Of a DNA stretch of 64,000 nt, positions 35,417 through 44,419 are shown in pieces. The DNA lies in contig CAJUTU010000013.1 in assembly GCA_910589385.1 (NCBI GenBank), positions 11,428-75,427 on the forward strand, in the 5' to 3' direction. The stretch is from an uncultured Lachnospiraceae bacterium. GTDB taxonomy: Bacteria; Bacillota; Clostridia; Lachnospirales; Lachnospiraceae. A model generated the notes under the pieces. The model worked only from the letters and a program-made list of their open reading frames with translations. It searched no databases and had not been told where the DNA came from. The translations under genes were made by a program, and so were the position numbers. Within the stretch, counting starts at the first letter, position 1, and every line of letters starts with the position of its first letter.

Positions 35417-36418
35417 TTACTTCACAATCTCCTTGCTCTTCCAATCCTTAGAGGCAGCTACCGCCAGAATTACTACGATCCCTTTGACAAGAACCTGCAC
35501 ATGGGGAGACACACCCATAAGATTCAGGCCATTATTTAACATCAGGATTACAAATACACCTGTGATGGATCGTGCAACGCTTCCTCTTCCTCCAGAAAGC
35601 GTGGTCCCGCCCATTACAACGGCTGCAATAGCATCCAGCGACATCCCTTCACCTTGTGCATGAGTACCCGCCCCGAGCCTTGCGCTCATCAACACCCCTG
35701 CGAGGCCGGTACAGGCTCCCGCCATCATGAATGCAATCATCTTATACTTGTTTGTAGGAAGGCCGCACAACGCCGCCACGCGTTCGTTTGCGCCCATTGC
35801 ATAAAGGGAACGCCCATATTTCGTCTTTTTCGTCAGAATATGCATCATAATAAAGATCACAATGGCAAATACCGCCATTGTCGGGAAAAAGCCAAACACA
35901 CTGCCGTTCCCCATCTTTTTAAAGGCAGTAAACATGGTATTTTGCGCAACACCGCCTGAAATGATCAGGGCTATCCCCCGGCAGATCGTGGAGGTGCCAT
36001 ATGTCACCAGAAACGAAGGAAGTCTGACATAAGCAACCAGATAGCCGATAAATGTACCAAAGATCAGCCCGATCCCCACGCCCAGAAGAAGGCTTAACCA
36101 TCCTCCCCCCTGTGTGATCACATTGGCAAGCATGACAGAGCAGATCCCGCACAGGCTCATCATACCGTCTGAAGAAATATCAATACTCCCTGTCAGTATG
36201 ACCGCGCTCAGACCGAAGGAAACGATAAACAGCGGGCCGCCCTGGCGCAGGATGTTCATAATGTTCGCCAGTGAAATAAAACGCGGATTGACGATCGTAA
36301 AAAATACAACGCACACAACAAGCAGTATCGGAGCGATAAACAAGGAATAGTCAATATCTCTTTTTTTCGTCTTATCCGTTCCGCCGTCAGGTGATGTATT
36401 GGATGATGTGTTTTTCAT
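35417..36418 (-). CDS. Ribose-type ABC transporter permease
   Basis: The 333-residue protein has eight or more hydrophobic segments and the RbsC/BPD_transp_2 marks (GSIDISSDGMMSLCG, ARLGAGTHAQGEGMSLDAIAAVVMGGTTLSGGRGSV). It forms the membrane channel with the ATPase encoded just upstream; the two frames overlap by 32 bases. The uptake class (CUT2) takes sugars but also autoinducers, polyols and other small compounds. Confidence 0.93.
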   Translation of the reverse strand: MKNTSSNTSPDGGTDKTKKRDIDYSLFIAPILLVVCVVFFTIVNPRFISLANIMNILRQGGPLFIVSFGLSAVILTGSIDISSDGMMSLCGICSVMLANVITQGGGWLSLLLGVGIGLIFGTFIGYLVAYVRLPSFLVTYGTSTICRGIALIISGGVAQNTMFTAFKKMGNGSVFGFFPTMAVFAIVIFIMMHILTKKTKYGRSLYAMGANERVAALCGLPTNKYKMIAFMMAGACTGLAGVLMSARLGAGTHAQGEGMSLDAIAAVVMGGTTLSGGRGSVARSITGVFVILMLNNGLNLMGVSPHVQVLVKGIVVILAVAASKDWKSKEIVK

Positions 36419-37913
36419 TAAGTTTCGCCTCCTTATTACAATCGATTTCCCCTGTGACAGTACCTTTGCGCATCATGATGATACGGTTGGACAGGCCTAT
36501 CAGCTCGGGCATCTCATCGGAGATGACAAGAATGGAAACGCCCTCGTCTGCGAGGTCACGCATGATCCTGTATATCTCCTGCTTCGCACCGACATCAATC
36601 CCTCTTGTCGGCTGCTCCATAATAATGATATCTGGTTTGCGCGACAGCCATCTTGCCAGGATCGCTTTCTGCTGGTTGCCGCCTGATAAATTGACGATCA
36701 GTGTATTTCCCGAAGGTGTCTTGATCTTAAGCCGGTCAATATATTCATTGACACATGTATTTTCTTTGGATCTGTCCAGAAAAACTCCTGTCACAAAATG
36801 ATCCATATTTGCCACCGTAATGTTCTGCCCCACTGACATCGTATCCAGGATCCCTTCGCTCCGCCGGTCGCTGGGCATATAACCAATCCCTGCATCTACC
36901 GCCTTTTTGATGCTGCCATGGATCTCCCGGGAACCCACGGTGATGGTCCCCGCCGTGACAGGCTCATCGCCAAAGATCACTTTTGCCAGATTTTCTTTGC
37001 CGCATCCCATAAGGCCTGCGATTCCCAAGATCTCCCCTTTCCTGAGTTTTAAGGAAACATTAGAAACCGCGTCCGAACACACTCCATCCAATTCCAGGAC
37101 CACGGTATCCTCCGGAGTCCTTAAATCTTCCGCATAATAAAAGTCTCTGGAAAATTCACGGCCTACCATCATCTCTTGAAGCGTCTGGATACTAGCATCC
37201 TTTGTCATCAGCCCGCCTACATTCTGCCCGTCCTTCATCACTTCCACACGGTCCGTATATTCGATGACCTCTTCCAGATGATGGGAAATAAATACAAAAG
37301 ACGCATGTTCTTTCAAAGAACTGACCACCTTAAAAAGCTGTTCTACTTCACTGGGTGACAATACAGCCGTAGGTTCATCCAGGATAATAATGCCTTTACG
37401 TTTGTTACGCACTGCCGGATAAAGGACTCTCGCAAGTTCTACCATCTGCCTTTCAGAGAAACTCAGCTTCTCCAGCCTTGTCTTTGGGTCAATGTGGCTT
37501 AAATGCACTTCATTTAATATCATCTCCGATTCCTGATACATTTTTTTCCAATGAAGAAAATTGCCGGTTATCATATTTCCTTCCCGGCCCAGGAAAAGAT
37601 TTTCAGCCACGCTTAAATTGGGGAAAAGGGCCTGTTCCTGAAAGACCATTCCAATGCCATACTGCTCCGCCTCTATCGGCGTTGCCGGATCGATCTGTGT
37701 TCCGTTCAAATGGATTGTCCCGGCATCTTTTTTCTCAATCCCCATTAAAATCCGCATCAAGGTGCTTTTTCCCGCCCCATTCTCACCGATCAGGGCAAGG
37801 ATCTCTCCCGGAAAAAGCTCCAGAGAAACATTTTTAAGCGCCTGCACACCGGCAAAATGCTTATCAATGCCGCTCATTTTTAAATTGCTTTGTTTTTGAA
37901 CAGTTTCCTGCAT
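36387..37913 (-). CDS. Ribose-type ABC transporter ATP-binding protein (two ABC domains)
   Basis: From ATG 37913 (GGGAGAGTGAG upstream) the protein has 508 residues. Domain 1 has Walker A GENGAGKSTLMRIL, signature LSFSERQMVELARV and Walker B IIILDEPTAVL; domain 2 has the degenerate Walker A GLMGCGKENLAKVI and signature LSGGNQQKAILARW, as in RbsA/MglA. It energises the CUT2 importer with the permease and binding protein encoded beside it. Confidence 0.95.
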   Translation of the reverse strand: MQETVQKQSNLKMSGIDKHFAGVQALKNVSLELFPGEILALIGENGAGKSTLMRILMGIEKKDAGTIHLNGTQIDPATPIEAEQYGIGMVFQEQALFPNLSVAENLFLGREGNMITGNFLHWKKMYQESEMILNEVHLSHIDPKTRLEKLSFSERQMVELARVLYPAVRNKRKGIIILDEPTAVLSPSEVEQLFKVVSSLKEHASFVFISHHLEEVIEYTDRVEVMKDGQNVGGLMTKDASIQTLQEMMVGREFSRDFYYAEDLRTPEDTVVLELDGVCSDAVSNVSLKLRKGEILGIAGLMGCGKENLAKVIFGDEPVTAGTITVGSREIHGSIKKAVDAGIGYMPSDRRSEGILDTMSVGQNITVANMDHFVTGVFLDRSKENTCVNEYIDRLKIKTPSGNTLIVNLSGGNQQKAILARWLSRKPDIIIMEQPTRGIDVGAKQEIYRIMRDLADEGVSILVISDEMPELIGLSNRIIMMRKGTVTGEIDCNKEAKLNEKHIIQYIT

Positions 37914-38046
37914 TGTCTCACTCTCCCTTGTTATGCGAAAAACCTGCCGCCGACTGCTTTTTCGCATACTATGGTATCCAAAGAGCCGCACAGCCTGCTT
38001 TTTATCCTCAGCTTCCGCGGCTCTTTGCTAACGGACTGCTTTCTGT

Positions 38047-39165
38047 TTATTTGCTGAGCAGTTCACTGTCAACAGTCCAGTCACGTTCTTTTGCAGCGTC
38101 CCCATACCAGAGTTCCAGATACTCTTCGGCATTTTCCTGGGTGATGATCGGCGGTTCGTACATAATAAAGCGTCTTTCATCTGTCTCTGGACGGATATCA
38201 CCCTTTACATAGTCATAACCAATACACATTGCCAGCGCCTGCATTCCCGGCGCGTCTCCGGACATGGACATCACATATTCGCCGTCGCGGATCAGTTCCA
38301 GGACATTGCTCAGACAGTCCAGTCCAACCAGTTTTACCTTTCCGCCGGACTTTCCTGCCCCGTCAAGGATTTCATACACACCCAGGGCCATGTCGTCATT
38401 TCCACACCAGACGCCTTCAATCTCATCGCCGTACTTGATAAACATATCCTCAAACACCGGAGCCGCGTCAAAACGATTCCAGTTGCCAGGCTGAGATTCC
38501 AGAAGCTTGATATCCGGATACTCTTTCAATGCTTCTTCCAAACCCTCATGACGCTGTACTGCCGTGGTGCTCCCAAGCAGGCCGTCAATCGCAACGATGC
38601 TGCCTTTGCCGCCCATTGCATCGAACAGGTACTTAGCCATCGTATAGCCTTCCAGGCGCATATCTGTCAGAATGTGAGCCAGATGATACTCATATGGAGT
38701 AAAGTCAAAGTCTTCTGGGTAATCCCAAAGAGTAACAAACGGAACCTTTGCATCCTCGCACAGATCTGCCAGAGCAGGGACTACGCTGGAGCTGGTAGGC
38801 ATAATGATCACAAAATCCGGATCATAAGTAACCAGTCCTGTCTCCAGATCGGCGATCTGCTTTTGCTCATTGTCTTCCGAGGACAATGTAACATATTTAA
38901 ATCCCATCTGCTCGGCAAATTCCTCGCCGCCCCGGTTCAATTCCGCATAGTATTCGTTGTCCATTCCCTTGGTAGAAGAGATGACTGTGAAATCTCCGTC
39001 TGCCGCCGGTTCCTCGTCCTTTTCCTCCGGTTCGTCTGACACAGACTCGGTTTTCTCTGCCGGCTCGAATCCTGCAGGTTCATCCGTCTTGCCGGAGCAT
39101 CCGGCCATAAGTGATACCGTCATTGCCACCGCCAGTAACATTGCCATAAATCTGTTCTTTTTCAT
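38047..39165 (-). CDS. Substrate-binding lipoprotein of the ribose-type ABC importer
   Basis: The 372-residue protein has a signal peptide with lipobox LMAGC, an acidic Glu/Asp/Pro linker and a periplasmic-binding-protein type 1 fold (VISSTKGMDNEYYAELNRGG, DFVIIMPTSSSVVPALADLC, GVWCGNDDMALGVYEIL). It delivers the substrate to the permease from outside the membrane. GAGGAGGATG precedes its ATG. It is the first transporter gene after the SDR gene, 60 bases on. Confidence 0.93.
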   Translation of the reverse strand: MKKNRFMAMLLAVAMTVSLMAGCSGKTDEPAGFEPAEKTESVSDEPEEKDEEPAADGDFTVISSTKGMDNEYYAELNRGGEEFAEQMGFKYVTLSSEDNEQKQIADLETGLVTYDPDFVIIMPTSSSVVPALADLCEDAKVPFVTLWDYPEDFDFTPYEYHLAHILTDMRLEGYTMAKYLFDAMGGKGSIVAIDGLLGSTTAVQRHEGLEEALKEYPDIKLLESQPGNWNRFDAAPVFEDMFIKYGDEIEGVWCGNDDMALGVYEILDGAGKSGGKVKLVGLDCLSNVLELIRDGEYVMSMSGDAPGMQALAMCIGYDYVKGDIRPETDERRFIMYEPPIITQENAEEYLELWYGDAAKERDWTVDSELLSK

Positions 39166-39228
39166 CGTTGCATCCTCCTCTTGTTTTTTTATTTTTTTCC
39201 ATATCCTTCCCCGGATATAAAAAACTTT

Positions 39229-40008
39229 TCAGTCGATCCACTTCATGTGGAATCCGCCGTCCACATCAATGGCCGAACCTGTAGTGTAAGGCAGATAACC
39301 CTTGCATATAGCAGAAACTGCCTTTGCGACGTCCTCTCCTGTACCCCAGCGGCGCAGGGGATGTAAACCATCTGCGATGTACCTGTCAAATTTTTCCTTT
39401 ACCGGCAGCGTCATATCACTCAATATATTGCCAGGGCGTATCTCATATACGTTGATCTCATGGTCTGCCAGGGCAAATGCCAGCAGCTTGGTCAGCATAG
39501 TAATGGCAGCTTTAGACATACAGTATTCCCCTCTCATGAGTGAAAGCGTATAAGCCGATATGGAAGACATATTGATGATCACAGGCCTGTCTCCTTCCGG
39601 TTCCTCCTGGACCTGCCTGATCATCTGCTTTGCGGCAAGCTGGGCGGTAAACAGGTATCCCTTGAGGTTGATCTCCATCACCCGGTCAAGGCTCTCCTCA
39701 GAGACATCCAGTATATTCTCCTGCTTTACAGAACCCACACCCGCGTTATTGATCAGCGCGTCAATGCGCCCGAACCTGTCAACGGCAGCAGAGATCAGAT
39801 TCTCCCGGTCCTCCTGTCTGGACATATCAGCCGTCACATATAAAAAATCTGTCTTCTCTTTTACTGCTTTCAGACGTTTGGCCGCACTTTCTGAAGACAT
39901 TGTCCCACAGGCCGCAATGGCAAATCCGTCGGCTGCCAGCCTGCTGGCTATGGCATTGCCTATCCCTCTTGTAGCGCCTGTGATCACAGCTACTTTTCTT
40001 TTTTCCAA
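39229..40008 (-). CDS. Short-chain dehydrogenase/reductase
   Basis: From a TTG start at 40008 (AGGGGGA eight bases upstream) the protein has 259 residues. It has the cofactor motif TGATRGIGNAIA, NNAG, and the catalytic Ser and YxxxK in MSSISAYTLSLMRGEYCMSKA. It opens the transporter operon and is preceded by a strong promoter. The classic SDR fold acts on alcohols or ketones; the substrate is presumed to come from the transporter. The frame extends to 40122 but that part lacks similarity and overlaps the promoter leader. Confidence 0.9.
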   Translation of the reverse strand: MEKRKVAVITGATRGIGNAIASRLAADGFAIAACGTMSSESAAKRLKAVKEKTDFLYVTADMSRQEDRENLISAAVDRFGRIDALINNAGVGSVKQENILDVSEESLDRVMEINLKGYLFTAQLAAKQMIRQVQEEPEGDRPVIINMSSISAYTLSLMRGEYCMSKAAITMLTKLLAFALADHEINVYEIRPGNILSDMTLPVKEKFDRYIADGLHPLRRWGTGEDVAKAVSAICKGYLPYTTGSAIDVDGGFHMKWID

Positions 40009-40138
40009 AGTTGATATCCCCCTAACTTTTTTATGGTCGGCAGTCCATGGCTGCCTTAGTTTCTGCTCCGAGCATATAATTGTATAAACACAGAACATTT
40101 TAAGTATTCTTAGTGTATACAATCTGAATTCTAATATT

Positions 40139-40166
40139 ATTATAGCAGAAAAAAGCAGGCTGTCAA
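40139..40166 (-). promoter_or_regulatory. Strong promoter of the SDR-transporter-catabolic operon
   Basis: On the minus strand TTGACA (40161-40166) and TATAAT (40139-40144) are 16 bases apart. Just downstream is TGTATACA (40114-40121), an 8-base palindrome that may be a GntR site. The rest of 40009-40579 contains no gene, only this promoter, AT-rich DNA and the terminator at 40447. Confidence 0.75.
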
Positions 40167-40446
40167 GAAGATTTATGAATTTCTACCCAATATCATAAAA
40201 ATATGATCCCACAAAATGTTATTTATGCTCATCTTCTTCCCCACAAAGCGTGAATCCCCACAAAAAAACTGTATATTTTATATAATTTTATCCTGCTTTT
40301 CTCCTATTTCCTGTGTTTTTTCACCATTCTCTGAACCATAGTTCCGTTCATATGCCCAGACATGGCAGAGTCATATACAATTTCACATAATCCCTGCCCG
40401 ATACACTGATATATTGCCCTCAGGCCAGATATTTAAACATAAAAAA

Positions 40447-40476
40447 GCCGCCGGCCGTTAATATACGGCCGACGGC
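40447..40476 (-). terminator. Intrinsic terminator after the LarA-like gene
   Basis: GCCGCCGGCCGT and ACGGCCGACGGC pair with one mismatch around a six-base loop; six T follow on the minus strand. It separates the LarA-like gene from the SDR operon. Confidence 0.85.
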
Positions 40477-40579
40477 AGAAATCTGCAGGCCAGCCCGTCA
40501 ACGGGCCGTAACAGATCTTTCCTCATTTCTTCACTTATGAAATCCTCTCCTGTTATATGCCGCAGCACGCCATGCAGGT

Positions 40580-41860
40580 TCAGAACAGATTCCCTTCTTT
40601 ATCAAACACAAATGGCTCGGGATTTCCTATGACTTTGACACCGGGAGTATTGCGGGCATCTTCCAGTATCGCTTCAGAAATCCATATCCTGCTCAAAGAC
40701 AAGGTATCCCGAATGCGGACCAGACGGATCTTCTCCTTTTCAAATCCTGCCGCTGTCTTAATGCCCGTCTGTATGGCCAGTCTCTGGTTATCCATGACCA
40801 AAGGGACGCGGACCGCGGAAGTCAACGTGGCAGTCAGGGCATTTGGGTATGTAGCTTCGGGATCAAACTTCTCGAAAAGACGGCGGGTCGTGACATCCGC
40901 AACGCCTATGCCGTTGGCATTTCCATGTGTCTCATCCGTCAGGTCCAGTACTACCAATTTGTCGGGTCTTTTCGGGCCGCTGGCATAAGGGCTGGCAAAG
41001 CAGCCGGTGATATGCGGGTCCATACCCAGCCCGCTGATGTTTTTCCCCATCCTGTCCACCACCAATACATCGATGTCTGAAAACAAGATCCGCGGCATCA
41101 GCTTCTTAGACTGCTTAAGCAGCCTTGTTTCTGTTTCTTCGAAATCATCAGGCTCTACAGCATAGATTCCGCAGGTATCATCAAACGCATTCTCTATGAT
41201 CGCTGTCCCAAAAAGTATGTTGGCATTCTCCAGTATAGCATTGCCATATTTCCTGATATTATCCGCAATCTTCGCATACCCCTCCTGATGGCACACTTCC
41301 GCCCCGGCCTGCTTTGCAAGCCCGATCGCCATCATTTTCATCAGCCCGCTTTCCACCGGGCCCGTAAAAGAAGTATGTGCCTTTACACGGTTCACCACAA
41401 CGATGCCGTCGGCCCGGGCCGCAAAGGCATCTATCTGCACAGGCCGTCCGTCAAATGTGACGCCAATCTGCTTCACATCCATAGAAGAGCAGACCGGGCA
41501 GGAAAGAGACTGCTCCGTAATACCCAGCGAGGCCAGCACCTCCGTCTGCCCCTGCGCGGTGGCTCCCCCATGGCTGCCCATGGCAGGTATGACAAAAGGC
41601 TCTGCTCCTTTTTCCTTTAATACACGCACGATTGTCCGTAGTATATCCGCAATATTAGAGATCCCCCTGCTGCCGGCCGTAACTGCTATCGACATCCCGG
41701 GCCGCACCCTGTCCAGTATGCCCGGGCCTGAGAGTGCATTCCTGACACTGCCGTCTATATCCTTAATGGCAGTCCGGTCAAAATACTGCTCTACCTGTAC
41801 CATACGAGGAAGGGGCATCCTCCGGGCTAGATCAACTACAACGCCCATATCCAATCTCAC
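40580..41860 (-). CDS. LarA-like (lactate racemase domain) isomerase, probably nickel-pincer dependent
   Basis: The 426-residue protein matches LarA-type enzymes in length and motif order: VTAGSRGI near the start, IPAMGSHGGATAQGQ (a His of the cofactor site), NRVKAHTSFTGPVESGLMKMM (second His and the conserved Lys), and a late LTDETHGNANGIG. Characterised members use a nickel-pincer nucleotide to racemise or epimerise 2-hydroxy acids. No larB, larC or larE is in the window, so the cofactor would have to be made elsewhere. The frame opens with GTG 41860; ATG four codons inside is an alternative. It follows the dehydratase-like gene by 10 bases. Confidence 0.8.
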   Translation of the reverse strand: MRLDMGVVVDLARRMPLPRMVQVEQYFDRTAIKDIDGSVRNALSGPGILDRVRPGMSIAVTAGSRGISNIADILRTIVRVLKEKGAEPFVIPAMGSHGGATAQGQTEVLASLGITEQSLSCPVCSSMDVKQIGVTFDGRPVQIDAFAARADGIVVVNRVKAHTSFTGPVESGLMKMMAIGLAKQAGAEVCHQEGYAKIADNIRKYGNAILENANILFGTAIIENAFDDTCGIYAVEPDDFEETETRLLKQSKKLMPRILFSDIDVLVVDRMGKNISGLGMDPHITGCFASPYASGPKRPDKLVVLDLTDETHGNANGIGVADVTTRRLFEKFDPEATYPNALTATLTSAVRVPLVMDNQRLAIQTGIKTAAGFEKEKIRLVRIRDTLSLSRIWISEAILEDARNTPGVKVIGNPEPFVFDKEGNLF

Positions 41861-41870
41861 ATCCTTCTCA

Positions 41871-43286
41871 TCAGTCTATGATCACAATCTGAAGCCGCTT
41901 TGCGATTTCCCACGCCTTTTCCACACTTGGCCATGCATCCTTTAGGATCAGGCGCGCGCCGCCGCTGTTGATGGATTCCACCATAGAATTTCCTTCCGTG
42001 GCTTCTATGGTGACCCGCTGCACGGAATGTTCCGGGATTTCCAGGATTTCCACTTCCACACCTTTTTTACGCGCCACATCCAGGCTGTTCTTATAGGCTT
42101 CGGCATTGCTGGTACTATGCCCTTCCACGGCTGCCATAAGTATCCCGGGAACATTGATCGCACGCCGGGCGAACATTTCAGAATACAATTCGATCTTCAC
42201 CTTTTTCACCTCTCCTTTTGCCAGGAAATGGGCAATACGCGCACAGTTGGTCGGCGATCCTACCCCCAGGCTGCTTCCTCCCACAACCGCTTCTCCAAAA
42301 GGTTCTGTGATCGGATTCGCTTTCTCCGCAAGACGGCGGCTCTCCTCGCCGGCCTTCCGGACGAGCTCCTGCTGACGGCTGCGTTCCTCCTCCTTGATCT
42401 CTTCCGAAATATACGCGTCCACCTTGTCATCGTGCTTAAAGAAAGGTTCCATATATTCAATCGTCACCGGCACAATATGCTTTGCTGAAGCAAGGTGGCA
42501 CTGCGCTGCCATAGCGATCATCACATCAATGGGAACATTTACTGGTATCGAGGTATACATTGCAAGCTGGCTGGCAAGCCGGGCTATGAGGATTCCTCCG
42601 CCGATATGGGTGGCACACAGGCCGGGCACCAGCACCCTGGGCGTACAGGGCACACTGACCGTAGGAGAAAGCGCCAGCACCATGGCCGCCTCCATCTGGG
42701 CAGGCGTACCGCCCGCTAATTCTACAAATGCCGCCGCTGTGGCTGCCGCACCGGCTCCAAATCCTTCCATATTGCATCCTGTGGTTGCTTTCCCTATACG
42801 GAACTCCCCGCCGATCTTTAGGATAACTGCCATGATACGGGCAGTCAGATCTGCATCCTGATAATCCTCTTTCAAGGCTTTGATAAAACCGGTATAAGGG
42901 CAGGAATCTCCTGTTCCCGCGCAAGGACGGAGCCCGATCGAGTGGTTGCCCACCTGGGCCGCCAGCGTATATGCCACGATCTTATTTACAAAGGGATCTT
43001 CCACGATCATCGGGGCACCCTCCTTTGTCAGGTCTTGTCCCACTGTACCAAGCAGAAAGCTTTTCCCATCCTCTGCACCAATCTCTGCCGCACGCAGGTT
43101 ATGTTCAAAGGCCTCTTCCATGCTGGCCGCGATTTCCTCTCTGGTCTTTCCGGTTACATCACACGCCTCTGTTATAATAACCTCGCCTGTCGTCATCCCT
43201 GCTTCTTCAGCCACGGCAATACACTCGCCTATGGTCATGCTGCCATAATGATATTCTCTCTGAGCTGCAATTTCCGCTATCGTCAT
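41871..43286 (-). CDS. Fe-S L-serine-dehydratase-like enzyme (Hmd-like hydroxyacid dehydratase)
   Basis: From ATG 43286 (AAGGAGGATATCC upstream) the protein has 471 residues. The middle shows the Fe-S serine dehydratase alpha pattern: PCAGTGDSCPYTG, GKATTGCNMEGFGAGAA and PCTPRVLVPGLC supply cluster-type cysteines. The C-terminal ~130 residues look like an extra fused domain. In Eubacterium barkeri, 2-(hydroxymethyl)glutarate dehydratase (Hmd) is a [4Fe-4S] enzyme of this family. The gene directly follows a HIBADH-type dehydrogenase, as would suit a reduction-then-dehydration pair. The exact hydroxy acid is inferred, not shown. Confidence 0.75.
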   Translation of the reverse strand: MTIAEIAAQREYHYGSMTIGECIAVAEEAGMTTGEVIITEACDVTGKTREEIAASMEEAFEHNLRAAEIGAEDGKSFLLGTVGQDLTKEGAPMIVEDPFVNKIVAYTLAAQVGNHSIGLRPCAGTGDSCPYTGFIKALKEDYQDADLTARIMAVILKIGGEFRIGKATTGCNMEGFGAGAAATAAAFVELAGGTPAQMEAAMVLALSPTVSVPCTPRVLVPGLCATHIGGGILIARLASQLAMYTSIPVNVPIDVMIAMAAQCHLASAKHIVPVTIEYMEPFFKHDDKVDAYISEEIKEEERSRQQELVRKAGEESRRLAEKANPITEPFGEAVVGGSSLGVGSPTNCARIAHFLAKGEVKKVKIELYSEMFARRAINVPGILMAAVEGHSTSNAEAYKNSLDVARKKGVEVEILEIPEHSVQRVTIEATEGNSMVESINSGGARLILKDAWPSVEKAWEIAKRLQIVIID

Positions 43287-43303
43287 CCGGATATCCTCCT
43301 TCC

Positions 43304-44182
43304 TCATTTCACTTCTACATCCATCAGTTCTTCCCATATTTTGAGCAGCGCAGTAATATCCTGCCGTCCATATCCTTTTGCCCTGGCCGTCTCAAACATC
43401 TGGATCGCAGTGCTCCCCATTGGTATGGGCATTTTCAGTTGTTTTGCCGTATCCACCGCAAGCCCCAGGTCCTTGTGTTCCAGATCCACCGCAAAACCGC
43501 CCTCAAAATTACGTTTTTTTATAAAATTAGGAATCTTATTTTCTATAATAAAACTACGCCCCGAACTTGAGCCAATGATCTCATACATGGTATCAATATC
43601 CAGGCCGATCTTTGCGCCAAGCACCAATGCCTCTGCCACTGCAGCCATATTGCATCCAAGAAGATAGTTATTGATCATCTTGATCCCTGAACCTGCGCCT
43701 GTTTTTCCCACATGGTGGATCTTTTTTCCAATAGACCTAAGGACCGGCAGGACCGCGGCAAATCCCTCGTCGCTGCCTCCTGCCATCACTGTCAGCGTCC
43801 CCTGGCTGGCACCGCCCACGCCGCCGCTTACAGGGCAGTCCATATATTCGATCCCATGTCCGGCCGCAATCCGGGCATGGTTCCTCGCACAATCCGGGGA
43901 AATACTGCTCAGATCGATAAAATATGCAAGGCCGGGCTTTTCCTCTGCCAGCACTTCTTTCAGCACCCCTGATACAATAGCCGCATTTGGCAGTGAGCAA
44001 AATACCATCTCCACTCCCTCTGCCGCAGCCGCCGCACTTTCACAGATTTCCGCGCCGCTCGTACGTGCCTCCTGCACGGCTTTCTCCACAAGGTCAAACG
44101 CTTTTACTTCATAGCCATTTAAAAGCAGCCTGCGGCAGATCGGCAGGCCCATGGCTCCCAGTCCTATCATTCCCAGTTTCAT
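43304..44182 (-). CDS. 3-hydroxyisobutyrate dehydrogenase-family oxidoreductase (Hgd-like)
   Basis: From ATG 44182 (AAAGGAGGAG upstream) the protein has 292 residues. It has the NAD site MIGLGAMGLPICRR, the substrate motif DCPVSGGVGGASQGTL and the catalytic Lys in GAGSGIKMINNYLLG. Relatives include 2-(hydroxymethyl)glutarate dehydrogenase and tartronate-semialdehyde reductase. Position before the Hmd-like gene suggests it makes the hydroxymethyl acid that is dehydrated next. An in-frame 54-residue extension upstream is only the translated 63-bp repeat. Confidence 0.9.
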   Translation of the reverse strand: MKLGMIGLGAMGLPICRRLLLNGYEVKAFDLVEKAVQEARTSGAEICESAAAAAEGVEMVFCSLPNAAIVSGVLKEVLAEEKPGLAYFIDLSSISPDCARNHARIAAGHGIEYMDCPVSGGVGGASQGTLTVMAGGSDEGFAAVLPVLRSIGKKIHHVGKTGAGSGIKMINNYLLGCNMAAVAEALVLGAKIGLDIDTMYEIIGSSSGRSFIIENKIPNFIKKRNFEGGFAVDLEHKDLGLAVDTAKQLKMPIPMGSTAIQMFETARAKGYGRQDITALLKIWEELMDVEVK

Positions 44183-44208
44183 AGAAAACTCCTCCTTTAA
44201 CATATGAT

Positions 44209-44340
44209 GGTATACCCAAAGGGCATCCCGTAATGCATGTCCCTGCGGGACGGGCGGACTTCGTCCGATAAGGTATACCCAAAGGGCATCCCGTAATACA
44301 TGTCCCTGCGGGACGGGCGGACTTCGTCCGATAAGGTATA
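44209..44340. repeat. Tandem 63-bp palindromic repeat (two units plus six bases)
   Basis: Units 44209-44271 and 44272-44334 differ at one base, and a third starts with GGTATA. Each unit has two small hairpins, GTCCCTGCGGGAC and CGGACTTCGTCCG. It lies between the GntR gene and the HIBADH-type gene. A related single copy in opposite orientation is at 49011-49044. Multiple-of-three length lets it be read as protein, which creates false ORF extensions. It looks like a dispersed extragenic palindromic repeat. Confidence 0.85.
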
Positions 44341-44419
44341 ACAAAAGCCCCGCAGCAAGCTACGAGGCATCATCATCCGGACATAAAGCAATCCAAAGCA
44401 CATATCAATCCCAAAGAGG

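Noticed and set aside
44183..44344. N-terminal extension of the HIBADH-type gene and a 94-residue frame at 44197-44481
   Set aside because: Both are translations of the 63-bp tandem repeat; the real start has a strong ribosome site at 44182.
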